A stretch of DNA of 64,000 bases from Perca fluviatilis (GCF_010015445.1 NC_053118.1:8059781-8123780); one strand, 5' to 3'. Shown: positions 39,901 through 51,221, counted from the stretch's first letter. Numbers and translations: made by a program. The notes: generated by a model not told the origin, from the letters alone.

Positions 39901-42858
39901 CACATGTCGTACTTTAACGAACTCCTCCTAGAGATTTCATCCGATCAACTTCAAACTGGGTCTGTGTCATCTTAAGACGTTAAAGATGAAAAGTTATTAA
40001 AAGAAAAACTTTTCGTCAGACGCTGTGGGCGTGGCGGCCATTTTGAGTGTTTAGCGATGAACAAATAAGTTGTTGTAACTTGAGTGTACGTTGTCGTATC
40101 TGCCCGAAATTTCTCACGATGGACAAGGGTCCAGGCCATTTTGTGCGTTTCGCCGCCGAAACAGGAAGTGGGTGTAACTCGAGTGTACGTTGTCCGATTA
40201 CCTCGAAACTTTTCAGGATTCATAAGAGTCCGACCCTGAGGACAAATAAAGGTCGATATTTACTTAAAGTCATAGCGCCCCCTAGTGGCAACAGGAAGTA
40301 GGCCTAAAAGTCAAGGTGCTATACTTTAACGAACTCCTCCTAGAGATTTCATCCGATGGACTTCAAACTTGGTCTGGACCATCCCAACACCTTAACGATG
40401 AAAAGTTATTAAAAGAAAAACTTTTCGTCAGACGCTGTGGGCGTGGCGTGGCGGCCATTTTGAGTGTTTAGCGATGAACAAATAAGTTGTTGTAACTTGA
40501 GTGTACGTTGTCGTATCTGCCCGAAAGGGTCCAGGCCTGAGGACACCTACAGGCCAAAATTGACTTTTGGTCATAGCGCCCCCCCCTGGCCACAGGAAAT
40601 CTGCCTTATATGACAAACATCATCCGATTTACATGAAACTTAGAATGTGTGGTCTACATGTGATACCGAGCCGCCTCCTATAATATGACCATGCCCACGT
40701 ACTCAGGCCACGCCCCCTTTCATAACATTTGAACCGTTTAAGGTAGAGTCTTGTGTGAGGTGTCATTGAACTCAGCAGAGACTTCTTTCTTCATTGGTGA
40801 TGGTTTGACCCGCCCCTTATGCTTAAGCCCCGCACCCTTTCTTAAAATTTGAACCATTTAAGATAGACCCTTGTGTGAGGTATCAATGAACTCAGCAGAG
40901 ACTTCCTCATTCAATGGTGATGATTTGGCCCGCCCCCTATGTTGAAGCCACGCCCTTTTTAATAAATGCTGACCCATCTAAGGTAGAGTCTTGTGTGAGG
41001 TATCATTGAACTCAGCAGAGACTTCCTTCTTCTTTGGTGATGGTTTGATCCGCCCCCTATGCATTAGCCACGCCCCTTTTCACAGCTAATGAACCATATG
41101 ACGTAGAGCCTTGTGTGAGGTATCATTGAACTCGGCGGGGAGTTCCCTTTTCATTGGTGACGATTTGCTGCGTCTGAGTGCCGCGCGAATGCATGGTCGC
41201 AAGGAGCGGAGTCCGCCAGTAACCCCGACGCGCGCCGAGGTAGATGCGCACCGCGAGGGCCCGGTAGATGTTGCCACTTATACAACATCTACCTAAAGGT
41301 CTTATAAAGCTAACAATGGTGTCCGATTTCAAGTTAATGAATATTTGTGAATTTCAGAGGAATTCTAAGAGGAGTCTAGCTAGCTCTCATTGATAGAGCT
41401 ACATCCAGCCGCAGGCTCTATCAATGAGACTCGCGGACAAGCGGTGTTTATTTCCCCAATCGTTTGTTTAAATAACTCAACACATTATAATTACACACAT
41501 TAAAAGATTAACTGGAACCTGTGGTCAGAGAATGCTGGCGTAACAAGCTCGCTGACTGCGTTCTCACTCACATACACCGGGCATTTAGCTAGCAGGAAGA
41601 GGGGAGTTGCAGGCCCTGGAGCTCTGTCAGAGCAGCGGCGTTTGGTAGTCCATTAGCCCAAAAAACGGTGACTTTGCGCGGGTATGGAGTGCTGTGGGCT
41701 GCCAGCCGTGACTGAGCTCCATCTACCTCACAGCAGGTCGGGGTCTGTGAAGGAAGGCAGGCCAGGGTCTGTGAAGGAAGGCAGGCCGGGCGGCGAGGCA
41801 GCAACACAGCAGCACCGGCTGCTGAACTCCGACACACAGTGGGACAAAATTTGCAATTAGCCATCCATTTTCGTAAAGCGGCCCATATTTGAGCTTTACA
41901 TAGTTGATTTCTCGCATAAAAAAGTTTCAGAAGTGAATTTTGCAATGGAATAGCAGAGATCCGCGCGACCTAGATTCAGAAGACTACCTGATCTCAGGTC
42001 AGTTGTGTAGCCTATGTAAATGTTGGGGCGTGACCGTTCTCTTAATACACCCATAGGCGTGACAAAGGTACAGGTCTTGAGATGCTTACGTAAGCTTTCA
42101 GCTTTGTTGAGATTCACCTGTTTTCAGCGGCAGTTTCAAAATATGAGATTTTCATAGTAAAGGGGTGTCAATGGGATTTTGAGCTTCTATGTATGTCCTA
42201 CTTACCCACCGAACTGTCGTTATTCAACTATGACAGGGTAAAATCGGTTTTGCATTCTATCACCCCTTTAACACTTGGACAACAACATCTGTTACAGCTT
42301 GAGTGTGAAAGTACCCTCAATAGTCTTCAAGCACCCTCATGAGTGTAGGGCATGTTAAAGTTAAAGTGTATGTATTTAAATATGTGTATGTATGTATTCC
42401 CTTGTGGATTCCATAACGCTGAGTGAGCATCAGTCCATCTCATCCCCGTGTGTCTGCAGATCCTGGGCTGGTGTGTGATCATCACCGCTGTCGTCGGGGG
42501 CCTCCTGGGTACCTGCTACAAAAACTGCCGCTCCAAAGTCAGCTTCCTGCAGCTCACCTTCTGGAAACGCTACATGGAAAAAGAGAAGGAGCGCTTTGAT
42601 ACTCTCGCTGTGGAATACGCCACCAAACTGGCCGACAGAAACCTGCAGAGCTTCTTTGAGAACAAGGAGCCTGCTCCGTTCCCTTTCCCCAACCACAGCG
42701 CATGGGAGGAGATCTCTGCATACTACACCTTCACCCAGAGCGAGCAGTGCTACAGCACCCTGCAGCGCTATGTGGAGAGGACAGACAGGGACTTCCCAGA
42801 GAACAAATCTGTGTTGGACGTAGAGTATGGTGAAAGAGATGCTCTGAGAAACAACTGA
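36963..42858 (+). CDS. calhm5: Calcium homeostasis modulator 5-like, copy a
   Basis: CALHM-family channel subunit. Exon 1 is 36963-37505 (181 codons, donor gtaaga) and exon 2 is 42460-42858, a predicted 313 aa, close to the 309 of human CALHM5. It begins MDNIQTVLRFFMNQKSTIGY; CPC is at residues 41-43. Loop 2 has LLNGTFYECAVSG, with possible N-glycans at NGT 122 and NKT 145 and cysteines 128, 143, 150 and 159. Exon 2 opens ILGWCVIITAVVGG (fourth membrane segment), then CYKNCRSKVSFLQLTFWKRY as in human CALHM5. The end (RDALRNN) differs from copy b through a 2-bp indel. The intron is 5.0 kb because of a 3.6-kb composite transposon. A long antisense frame over exon 1 is a coding shadow. Confidence 0.93.
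37988..38185 (+). mobile_element. tRNA-derived SINE in calhm5a intron
   Basis: A-box-like tagctcacctggtag and B-box-like ggttcgactcc, then a C/T-rich body and an A-rich tail. Orthologous to the SINE at 48153, so it was inserted before the duplication. Confidence 0.85.
38655..42267. mobile_element. TTAA-flanked composite DNA transposon, 3.6 kb
   Basis: The ends aggggtgatagaatg and cattctatcacccct are exact inverted repeats, flanked by TTAA (38651-38654, 42268-42271). Copy b of the intron has the uninterrupted site atcattaacactt at 48899, so the boundaries are exact and the insertion is younger than the duplication. The interior holds diverged tandem units of about 200 bp and a nested second repeat. 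No transposase frame is seen. Confidence 0.9.
39506..41270. mobile_element. Nested GGGCCC-ended repeat, about 1.76 kb
   Basis: Left end gggcccgagcgccgacagcg and right end whose complement begins gggccctcgcggtgcgc. The interior carries repeated 'gaactcctcctagagatttc' and 'ctcagcagagacttc' modules in two and four copies. Interrupts a tandem unit of the host transposon, which resumes at 'gccacttatacaac'. Family not named. Confidence 0.6.
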
Positions 42859-42879
42859 CTGTGGTGAGACTGTTATTAA

Positions 42880-43552
42880 AGGACAAATCTGGCGGAAAAT
42901 GAACTTAGGGGTTAATAACACATGTGTAGCGAGTTCGACCGTTCTCTGGGATATGTTTTCTTGCTAATCGAATGTGACCAGTTTTAGCGCACACCGCTAA
43001 TTAGCTTATAACGCTAGTCGTCGGGGCACGGGTAAAGTAAAAAGAAATCTCCATTTCTATACCACTAACAAGACTCAAAATAGCACCACACTTCCATGGT
43101 AGCAGAATGAGGGTCCCTACAACTTTGTAAGTCAAATGACGAACGCTGTGCAACGTGAGCTGAACTGAATGCACGTTGCACAGCGTTCGACTGGTCGTGA
43201 CTGTTTTCCCAAGATGGCGCCCAATTTTATACGTGAACGGTACTGTCTTTCTAAACTATCTTTTTAATAAACTGTCTGTACACTTACAATGTTGTCAATG
43301 TTTTTGTTTACATGTAGGGACCCTCATTATGCTACCATGGAAATGTGGTGATATTTTGAGCCTTGTTAGTGGTATAGAAATAGAGATTTCTTTTTACTTT
43401 ACCCTCTTCCCCGACAACTAGCGTTATAAGCTAATTAGCGGTTTGCAATAAAACTGGTCACATTCGATTAGCATGAAAACAAATCCCAGAGAAGGTCGAA
43501 CTTGGTACACGTGTTATTAACCCCTAGGTTCATTTTGCGCCTGATTTGTCCT
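42880..43552. mobile_element. TTAA MITE directly after calhm5a, 673 bp
   Basis: Inverted ends aggacaaatctggcg and the complement cgcctgatttgtcct, flanked by TTAA (42876-42879, 43553-43556). It starts 21 bp after the stop codon, so it probably forms most of the 3' UTR. It carries AATAAA at 43266-43271. Confidence 0.85.
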
Positions 43553-44474
43553 TTAAGTATTCATCATTGTTGTTATTTAACACTAAGTCTATTTTATGTA
43601 CAAGATTGACTCCGGATAAGCTGTTGCTGCCCTCTCTGTCCATGCCACGGTCTGTTATAATAATTCTGTTATAGAACAGACCGCAGGTGATTGACCAATC
43701 AGAATCAAGTATTCAACAAGGCCGTGTAATAACTTGCTGTTGTAGTAGACTATTTCATTTTGGTTAAATGTTGTGTTCTGTTAAGAAAGAGTGGTCCCCT
43801 TAGGATGCAAGACACATTTTAGAAAAATATTCTTATAAAGTGAAATCAAATCCAAATCAAGTTGTGTTAAGAGTGCCACGTGCATCATCCTTTTACCGTC
43901 TGGTATCATCCATTAAAAAAAAGTACGTTTGATCTGGAAATAGCTTGAGAAAAAAAACAGATGGGTTCATTTTTTTATTTAACTCAGAAGGAAGGAAGTT
44001 GCTGGCCCCAAATCACATATTTGAAGAAAAAAACTAAAAGTACAGGCACTGATTCAAAGACTAATTCAGAGCCATCTTTTATAATAACCACCCATTGTTT
44101 ATTTAAACATGAAGATCTCTTTATGCTTGCATACATATGCAATTTCTGTCAAATGAATATCTTTAATGTTATCAAATCACTGAGTGTGGTGGCCAAAGTC
44201 TGTGCGCTTCCTTTTTGTGTGCAAAAGTCATATTTCATATTCAGATCTGAGAAAAAAAAAAAACACTTGCTGTAGTCAGGGACATTGACCACAGGACAGA
44301 GACCTGTTGTACATTTAGACAGTTTCTTGTTACTTCTTGTTGTCAGTTGGAGCCATTAGCTGCATAAAACATTGCTCTCGTTTTTTTATCCTTTCGTTTC
44401 ACCTATTAATGTGTGACAAATGTCTATGTGGCTTTCTCTATCCCTGATTCTAAATCCATACTGTGTGACCACAG

Positions 44475-44903
44475 GTTCTGGGTTGGCTGCTGGTCGACTC
44501 TATCATGTTGTCCAGTCTGCTGCTGACCTGTGTGGCTCGGTGCACCTCCCCCATCAGTTACCTGCAGATCCGCTTTTGGAGAGACTATGTTCACGAAGAG
44601 AGCAGCCTGATGGATTCATACACCACCAAACACGCCAAACAGCTCGCTGAGAGGAACGTGAAGAGCTTCTTCAACAAGACACCGCCCGAAGAAATCATCA
44701 CCCCTTCCAACAAGGACTGGGAGAAGATCTCCTCCCTCTACACGTTCAGCACCAAAGACAACTACTACAGCACCTTGCACCGTGCGGTGGAGGACTGTCA
44801 GGAGGTCGACAACGGGATGATAAGGTTGACTACGGTCAAGTTAAATGATTCTGCTGGCCACACCCCTGCTGTTCTTAGTTTTGTAAATGATGGCTCGGTG
44901 TGA
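44475..44903 (+). pseudogene. Orphan calhm6 exon 2 (no exon 1), open frame
   Basis: A 142-residue open frame preceded by an intact acceptor (gtgaccacag) and about 830 bp of calhm6 intron. There is no calhm6 exon 1 between it and calhm5a. It encodes the fourth membrane segment and the whole cytosolic C-terminal domain, ending AVLSFVNDGSV like copy b. An Ala-to-Asp change lies in the membrane segment (LGWLLVDSIML). With no stop or frameshift it is either young or used as an alternative terminal exon. Phase 0 would allow in-frame splicing from an upstream CALHM exon 1. I call it a pseudogene by default. Confidence 0.7.
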
Positions 44904-45104
44904 CAAGATTTCAGCATCAAAGGATGTCTGAGTTAGGGTTAGAACAGTTTGCTGATACATGAATTAGGCTATAGTCTACTGTGAAGTGCTCATAGTGCAG
45001 GTCTGGCTCTGAGGAGTTCATCCAGAGAGCAAGGGGCAGTAGGTCAAAATCCAAAGTATAGGACAAACTGAAATTGGCCTAATGATGGCACTAGATGAAA
45101 AGGG

Positions 45105-45489
45105 TCAGATTATTATTCTAAGTGTCTGACACTGCAGAGCCGATGATCTGGACCAGAGAGTTGGCTGTAGCACAACCAGCTCTCAACTTCAGCCTGTCTG
45201 TATCCAAAGGTAACGTCTGTAAAAGCTGCGCCAAGTGCAGCTCGACATTTAGTTGGCACAATTCGGAAATTTGCAAGTGAAAATCTTTTTAAACAAAACG
45301 AAGCTAACCTGTCTGTACTCCAAAACAAAAACTCTCTGGATCTGCTGTCTCCACACTCCTGTTCACGTTCCATGCTATAACCTCCATGGATCCACACCGC
45401 TGTCTTCTGGCAAGTCACCTCGCGAGATTTCAGAATGAGACTTTTCCATCTTCCGATAATGTTGTCAGACACTTAGAACAATAATCTGA
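45105..45489. mobile_element. TIR MITE, copy of 35190-35577
   Basis: Same inverted ends and body as the unit upstream of calhm5a, with scattered substitutions. Duplicated with its block. Confidence 0.65.
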
Positions 45490-46895
45490 GCCTGTCAGCG
45501 GCAAAAACAGAACTTTTAGTGGACGCTGACTGACGCTGAACATTTGTCCTGTAGGGTTAGATTGCAGCTCGGTTCACGGCTGCCGGTTACAGCGTTCTCG
45601 CTCAACGCTGGACCAATTTCCAACATAGTCACTTACACACAAGTGTGTGGGAAAATAGGGTTGAAAATAGGTTGAAAAATACTGAAATTCTCATTTAAAT
45701 AGAGATACAAAGGATGACACAACTGAAAGCAGAACAGTGTGAAATCACGATTCACGTGAGCCTTGATGCCCCCAAATGACTGGGCTGAAACAGGAAATGG
45801 ACCACTTCCTGTGCACTGCTGGTAGACTGCATACAAACAGTATACATGTACACATTCAGAACGTGAGCTTCAGTGATGAAATGAATGTATTCATATGTGA
45901 CGGCCTGTGCAGTCATTGTAAAACTCAAAGTGATGGCTTTAATGATGGCGTGGCTGTAACAGCAGCATAATAATAATAATAATAATAATGATGTGCTTCA
46001 TATGTTCACTGCTTCCTGTATAATGCACTGTGAGTGATTCAGTCTGAGTACTTCACTCTTGTGGTAATGGAACAGAGAAACCACCAAGAGGATGTGCTCA
46101 CTTCCTCACTCTGCTGCTGATGCTGACTGCCTCTCTCTGTCTCTGCAACAACTGGCACTGTATGTTCTCTACCGAGACATTTCAACAGAAGGAATGAATG
46201 CTGTCCTTCTGTACGATTTTCCCCCTTTGCACGTTTTTTAAATTCCAGAACAAAAATTGCTGATTTCATCCTTGTTGAATGATAATGAGACGTGTTTGTT
46301 GTGTCTGGTGAGCGTGTGTGTGCATGAAGAGAAACAAATCCAGTTGTCAAACTTCTCATTGCATATAAATGGATGACTGCTTCATATAAAAGTGATTAGA
46401 AACAGATGCATGACGCCGTTTCCGTTTCTTTGGTGTGTGTTTTTTTTTTCCAGCATGAAAGGGTTTCATGTTGCATTCCTTGCAAGGACACAGACTCACA
46501 GTCATTAAAAAACTAGACCAGCAGGTTTTTTTGTAATTGGACAGGAAGCATGTAAAGAGGGATGTACATGAAAACAGAGAAAGGGAAGTAAAGTGCAGCT
46601 GTGCCTATCTCTTTAGTGGCAGCGCAGTGGGGACTTCCCTTTGCAGGAGATCAAGAGGCTGTGGGCGGGCCGGAAGGAGCGCCGGACCGACTGAAGGAGG
46701 AGTCTGAAGAGAACCAGTGCCAGCCGAAGGGAGTGGCTCAAACAGGCTTGGCAGATTTGTTTTGTCTTCAGCTGTGAAAGAACACAGGAGAACAGGGATT
46801 GACTGCAAACACTCAACATTTTTCTCTTTTCACTCTCTGTCTTTCACTTGGGTTCATTTCTCGTGGAGTGTGTCTGAAACCTCCCCGCTGACGCC

Positions 46896-49484
46896 ATGGA
46901 TAACTTCCAGACTGTCCTGCGTTTCTTCATGAACCAGAAATCCACCATTGGCTACAGCTTCATGGCTCTCATGACTGTAGGTGGGGAGCGAATCTTCTCC
47001 GTGGTTTCCTTTCAGTGCCCGTGCAACCACGACCAGAACTTTGCCTACGGGCTGACCTTCCTGCTGGGCCCGGCTGCAGTGCTGCTGGTTTTGGGTCTCT
47101 TGTTCACCGGCAGGCTGTGGAGGCTCTACACTGGTTGCTGCCTCAACCCCATGAAGCTGTGCCCCCGTGGGAACTGCTTGGGCCACCTCCGGGTGTTGAT
47201 GAGCATTTTCTGTGGCGCTTGCGTGGCTCCTGTAATGTGGCTCGCCGTGGCCCTGCTCAATGGGACCTTCTATGAGTGTGCGGTCAGTGGTCTGGATGAT
47301 AACCTGGTGGTGGACCTGTTCTGTAAAAACAAGACGTTGGCGTGTCGGGAGGAGCTGGCCCGAGTGCCCTGTGATCGCTCCAAACTGTCCAGCGATGAGC
47401 GCATGGAGCTGCTGCTCATGTTCAGGGCCCAGTCCCAGGTAAGAGGCACGCAGAGAGAGACCCACCTGTTGATAGCAGTTGATGATGTCATAGTGATGTC
47501 ATAGGGGTTATCTCAGCTTGGGTTTAGAGACACAGATGGAGGTACGGAGTTCAAAAGATGAGGGTGTTTACTACGCAGGGAGGGTGTAATAAAAGTTGCT
47601 ATCCAGTTGAATTATGGGAAATGTAGGACCCAGTGGGGTTTGATCCATACTAGGGACTAAAAGCCAGGATATGTCGGGTTCTGACGCTTCAATTTTGACC
47701 ATTCTTTTTTATCTTCTGAATTGTGTCTGTCTCTAGAGATCCCTAACTTTATGGAATTACAATACTAAGGTAAAGGTATGCAGTAAAGGCCAATTTTATA
47801 TGATTCTATTGTAATTTTATATATATGTTCTGTGTGTGGCGTGAAGAGGCCACAACTTACATTTCACTGTGCAACTCTGTGTTATAAAATGACAAATAAA
47901 TGAAACTTGAACTTTGAAAATCTTTACACTTGACTTAATATAGCTATAATATAAGTTCTTCTACATGCAAACAGTTTTTTTGTAGTTATCAGTTAGTACA
48001 GATATAATATAAGACAGGTCTGAATAAAACTGGGCGATATGGCCAAAATCTTTTATCTCGATATAAATTATTTCATATCTTGATAAAGTTATGAATCACA
48101 ATATAGATTTTCTATAGGTTTCCTGTTAATTCAATAAATAAATAGTCTATATGGGCGCCTGGGTAGCTCTCCTGGTAGAGCGGGTACCCATATTTAGAGG
48201 TTTACTCTTCGATGCAGCGCCCATGGGTTTGACTCCACCCTGCGGCCCTTTGCTGCATGTCCTTCCCCCTCTCTCTCCCCTTTTATGTCTAAGCTGTCCT
48301 ATAGAAATAAAGGCCTAAAATGCCCCAAAAATAATCTTTAAAAAAAATAAAGAGTCTATATGAAATAACCACATGGTAAATCCTATTTCTGTAAACTTCT
48401 GTCTAAATGTAATATTTGCAGATGAAAAGTAGTGCAAAATGAGGATAACGTGAAGGATCACAACGTTTCGTCCATCTGAGCTACATATTGCTGTAACGCA
48501 GTTGGCTGCTAGTTACTTCGACATCCCTATAAGAAACTATTTAGAAAAACATATAGATATAGAAATTTGTATATCGTTTTGACAATGCATATCATCATTT
48601 TGCCTAGCCTTATGTCTGAAGGTGTTTTTTTCTCTAAGCTGCTCTATTCAACTGCAACCATCTTCACCAAGGAAAATTGTGTTTTTCACTCCCTGTTGAT
48701 CGCCAGATAAAGTCAGTTGATGAATACAGAGAGTTGATTTCTCTTCTATATTGCAATCTCACGGAAAAGCTCCAGAGAAAAAGGTAGTAAGTGGACCTTG
48801 AGTTAAGTTTTTTTTTTCAAATTATCATCAGTGTTACGCCCTAACAAGTAAACATTCATGGAAAAACACTTCAGATAACTGGCTGGTCAAATCTTAATAT
48901 CATTAACACTTGGACAACAACATCTGTTACAGCTTGAGTGTGAAAGTACCCTCAATAGTCTTCAAGCACCCTCATGAGTGTAAGGCATGTTAAAGTTAAA
49001 GTGTATGTATTTAAATATGTGTATGTATGTATTCCCTTGTGGATTCCATAACGCTGACAGAGCATCAGTCCATCTCATCCCCGTGTGTCTGCAGATCCTG
49101 GGCTGGTGTGTGATCATCACCGCTGTCGTCGGGGGCCTCGTGGGTACCTGCTACAAAAACTGCCGCTCCAAAGTCAGCTTCCTGCAGCTCACCTTCTGGA
49201 AACGCTACATGGAACAAGAGAAGGAGCGCTTTGATACTCTCGCTGTGGAATACGCCAGCAAACTGGCCGACAGAAACCTGCAGAGCTTCTTTGAGAACAA
49301 GGAGCCTGCTCCGTTCCCTTTCCCCAACCACAGGGCATGGGAGGAGATCTCTGCATACTACACCTTCACCCAGAGCGAGCAGTGCTACAGCACCCTGCAG
49401 CGCTATGTGGAGAGGACAGACAGGGACTTCCCAGAGAACAAACCTGTGTTGGACGTAGAGCATGGTGGAAGAGATATGCTCTGA
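46896..49484 (+). CDS. calhm5: Calcium homeostasis modulator 5-like, copy b
   Basis: Exon 1 is 46896-47438 (181 codons) and exon 2 is 49095-49484, a predicted 310 aa. Starts MDNFQTVLRFFMNQKSTIGY. Differs from copy a at a few sites, such as IFSVVS for VFTLVS around residues 33-38 and Gly for Ser at 72. CPC at 41-43, NGT at 122, NKT at 145 and the ILGWC start of exon 2 are all kept. It ends HGGRDML, and the tail differs from copy a by an indel. The intron is 1.7 kb and lacks the 3.6-kb transposon. The 5' flank has about 41 bp more than copy a. All splice sites are intact, so both copies look functional. Confidence 0.93.
48153..48352 (+). mobile_element. tRNA-derived SINE in calhm5b intron
   Basis: Begins gggcgcctgggtagctctcc, with a degenerate B box (gggtttgactcc) and an A-rich tail. 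Flanked by exact 9-bp duplications agtctatat (48144-48152, 48353-48361). Confidence 0.88.
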
Positions 49485-49516
49485 GAAACAACTGACTGTG
49501 GTGAGACTGTTATTAA

Positions 49517-50197
49517 AGGACAAATCTGGCGCAAAATGAACCTAGGGGTTAATAACACATGTGTACCGAGTTCGACCGTTCTCTGGGATTTGTTTTCATG
49601 CTAATCGAATGTGACCAGTTTTAGCGCACATCGCTAATTAGCTTATAACGCTAGTCGTCGGGGCAGAGGGTAAAGTAAAAAGAAATCTCAATTTCTATAC
49701 CACTAACAAGGCTCAAAATAGCACCACACTTCCACGGTAGCAGAATGAGGGTCCCTACAACTTTGTAAGTCAAATGACGAACGCTGTGCAACGTGAGCTG
49801 AACTGAATGCGCGTTGCACGGCGTTCGGCATTTGACAGGTCGTGACTATTTTCCCAAGATGGCGCCCGATTGTATACGTGAACGGTACTGTCTTTCTAAA
49901 CTATCTTTTTAATAAACTGTCTGTACACTTACAAAGTTCTCAATGCTTCGGTTTACATGTAGGGACCCTCGTTCTGCTACCGTGGAAGTGTGGCGCTATT
50001 TTGAGCCTTGTTAGTGGTATAGAAATAGAGATTTCTTTTTACTTTACCCGTGCCCCAACGACTAGCGTTATAAGCTAATTAGCGGTTTGCGATAAAACTG
50101 GTCACATTCGATTAGCATGAAAACAAATCTCAGAGAACGGTCAAAGTCGGTACACGTGTTATTAACCCCTAGTTTCATTTTGCGCCGGATTTGTCCT
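49517..50197. mobile_element. TTAA MITE directly after calhm5b, 681 bp
   Basis: Orthologous to 42880-43552, flanked by TTAA (49513-49516, 50198-50201). Starts 32 bp after the stop codon. AATAAA at 49911-49916. Confidence 0.85.
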
Positions 50198-50201
50198 TTA
50201 A

Positions 50202-50620
50202 GTATTCATCATTGTTGTTATTTAACACTAAGTCTATTTTATGTACAAGATTGACTCAGGATAAGCTGTGGCTGCCTCTTCACTGACAAAGCTGCCCTTT
50301 CACTATGTTACTTCAAAGAATGATATTATTGCCACGCTGCAATTGTACAACCACTATTTTATACACACTAATTTTCACTACCGCTGCAACACTGCATGCA
50401 TCTATTAATAACACTACATGTTTTAAAATCATGTCACGACCTGGTTATTATTTCTGAGAATAATTTACATTTTATAGATGACTCTATTTCCTTAGCATAC
50501 AGCAGAAATATATTCACAGTACTACATAGTTACTACTTTTATACAGACCAGTACTGAATACTATAAAATCATTCACAGTTGTATGATGTAGTTCTTCCTA
50601 TTGCTAGCTAGTTATTCATT
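50202..50620. other. calhm5b 3' flank; nothing recognised
   Basis: AT-rich sequence. Homology to the calhm5a flank ends near 50275. No ORF or repeat was identified. Confidence 0.5.
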
Positions 50621-50621
50621 T

Positions 50622-51190
50622 AAATTCAATTCAATTTTGTTCATAGTGTCAAATCACAACAAGAGTTATCTCAGGACACTGTACAGAAAGAGTAGGTCTA
50701 GACCACACTCTATCATTTACGGAGACCCAATAGTTTCCCACGAGCATGCATTTGGTGTGACAGTGGTGAGGAAAAACTTCCTTTCTACAGGCAGAAACCT
50801 CAGACAGAACCAGGCTCTTGGTGGGCGGATATCTGCCGCCGCTGGTTGGGACCATATACTGTTAATATTAATGGATTAATGGACTTCGGCGAAGTGCTGC
50901 AAATGCGCAAGTGCCTTAAACCTGCATTCTATCTGAATCCCAGCAGGGGACTATGATATGATTGCCAGTGAAAGTGTGTAATGTAACGTTGAGTGTAAGG
51001 GCTCCTCCCTCACTCCTGCCTCTCGTCTTAAATCGTCACATCCGCAACCAGGATGGCTGCGACCGTAACGGAAAACTCGACGACTCATAGCAGATCTCCA
51101 CAAACCAATCGGTGACGTCACACATGCTCTGTCCATTAATATTAACAGTCCATGGTTGGGACACAGAGACACTGATACAGATATCTGAAA
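50622..51190 (-). mobile_element. L2-like LINE 3' fragment split by a MITE
   Basis: The right-to-left 3' tail ('ttcaattcaattttgttcat' on the plus strand) and the following 'tcacaacaagagttatctcag' match the 3' end of the LINE at 19333-22588. The fragment resumes after the MITE as 'cacagagacactgatacag'. Confidence 0.75.
50852..51153. mobile_element. hAT-like MITE, 302 bp, nested in the L2 fragment
   Basis: The inverted ends share actgttaatattaatgga. Flanked by exact 8-bp duplications ggttggga (50844-50851, 51154-51161). Confidence 0.85.
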
Positions 51191-51221
51191 CTCTAATCTT
51201 CTATCATCAAATAATGCCAAT

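Larger units (their letters stand above)
43636..46895 (+). repeat. Segmental duplication, block C (orphan calhm6 exon 2 side)
   Basis: Left of about 43636 the sequence matches the calhm5 3' flank (compare 50201-50275). Right of it the sequence is calhm6 intron, matching 24892 onward of block A. From 44904 it follows 34987-36962. The junction is the breakpoint of the second duplication. Confidence 0.8.

Noticed and set aside
39972..41332. Several short frames in the nested GGGCCC repeat as genes
   Set aside because: They follow repeated non-coding modules, on both strands, with no family match.
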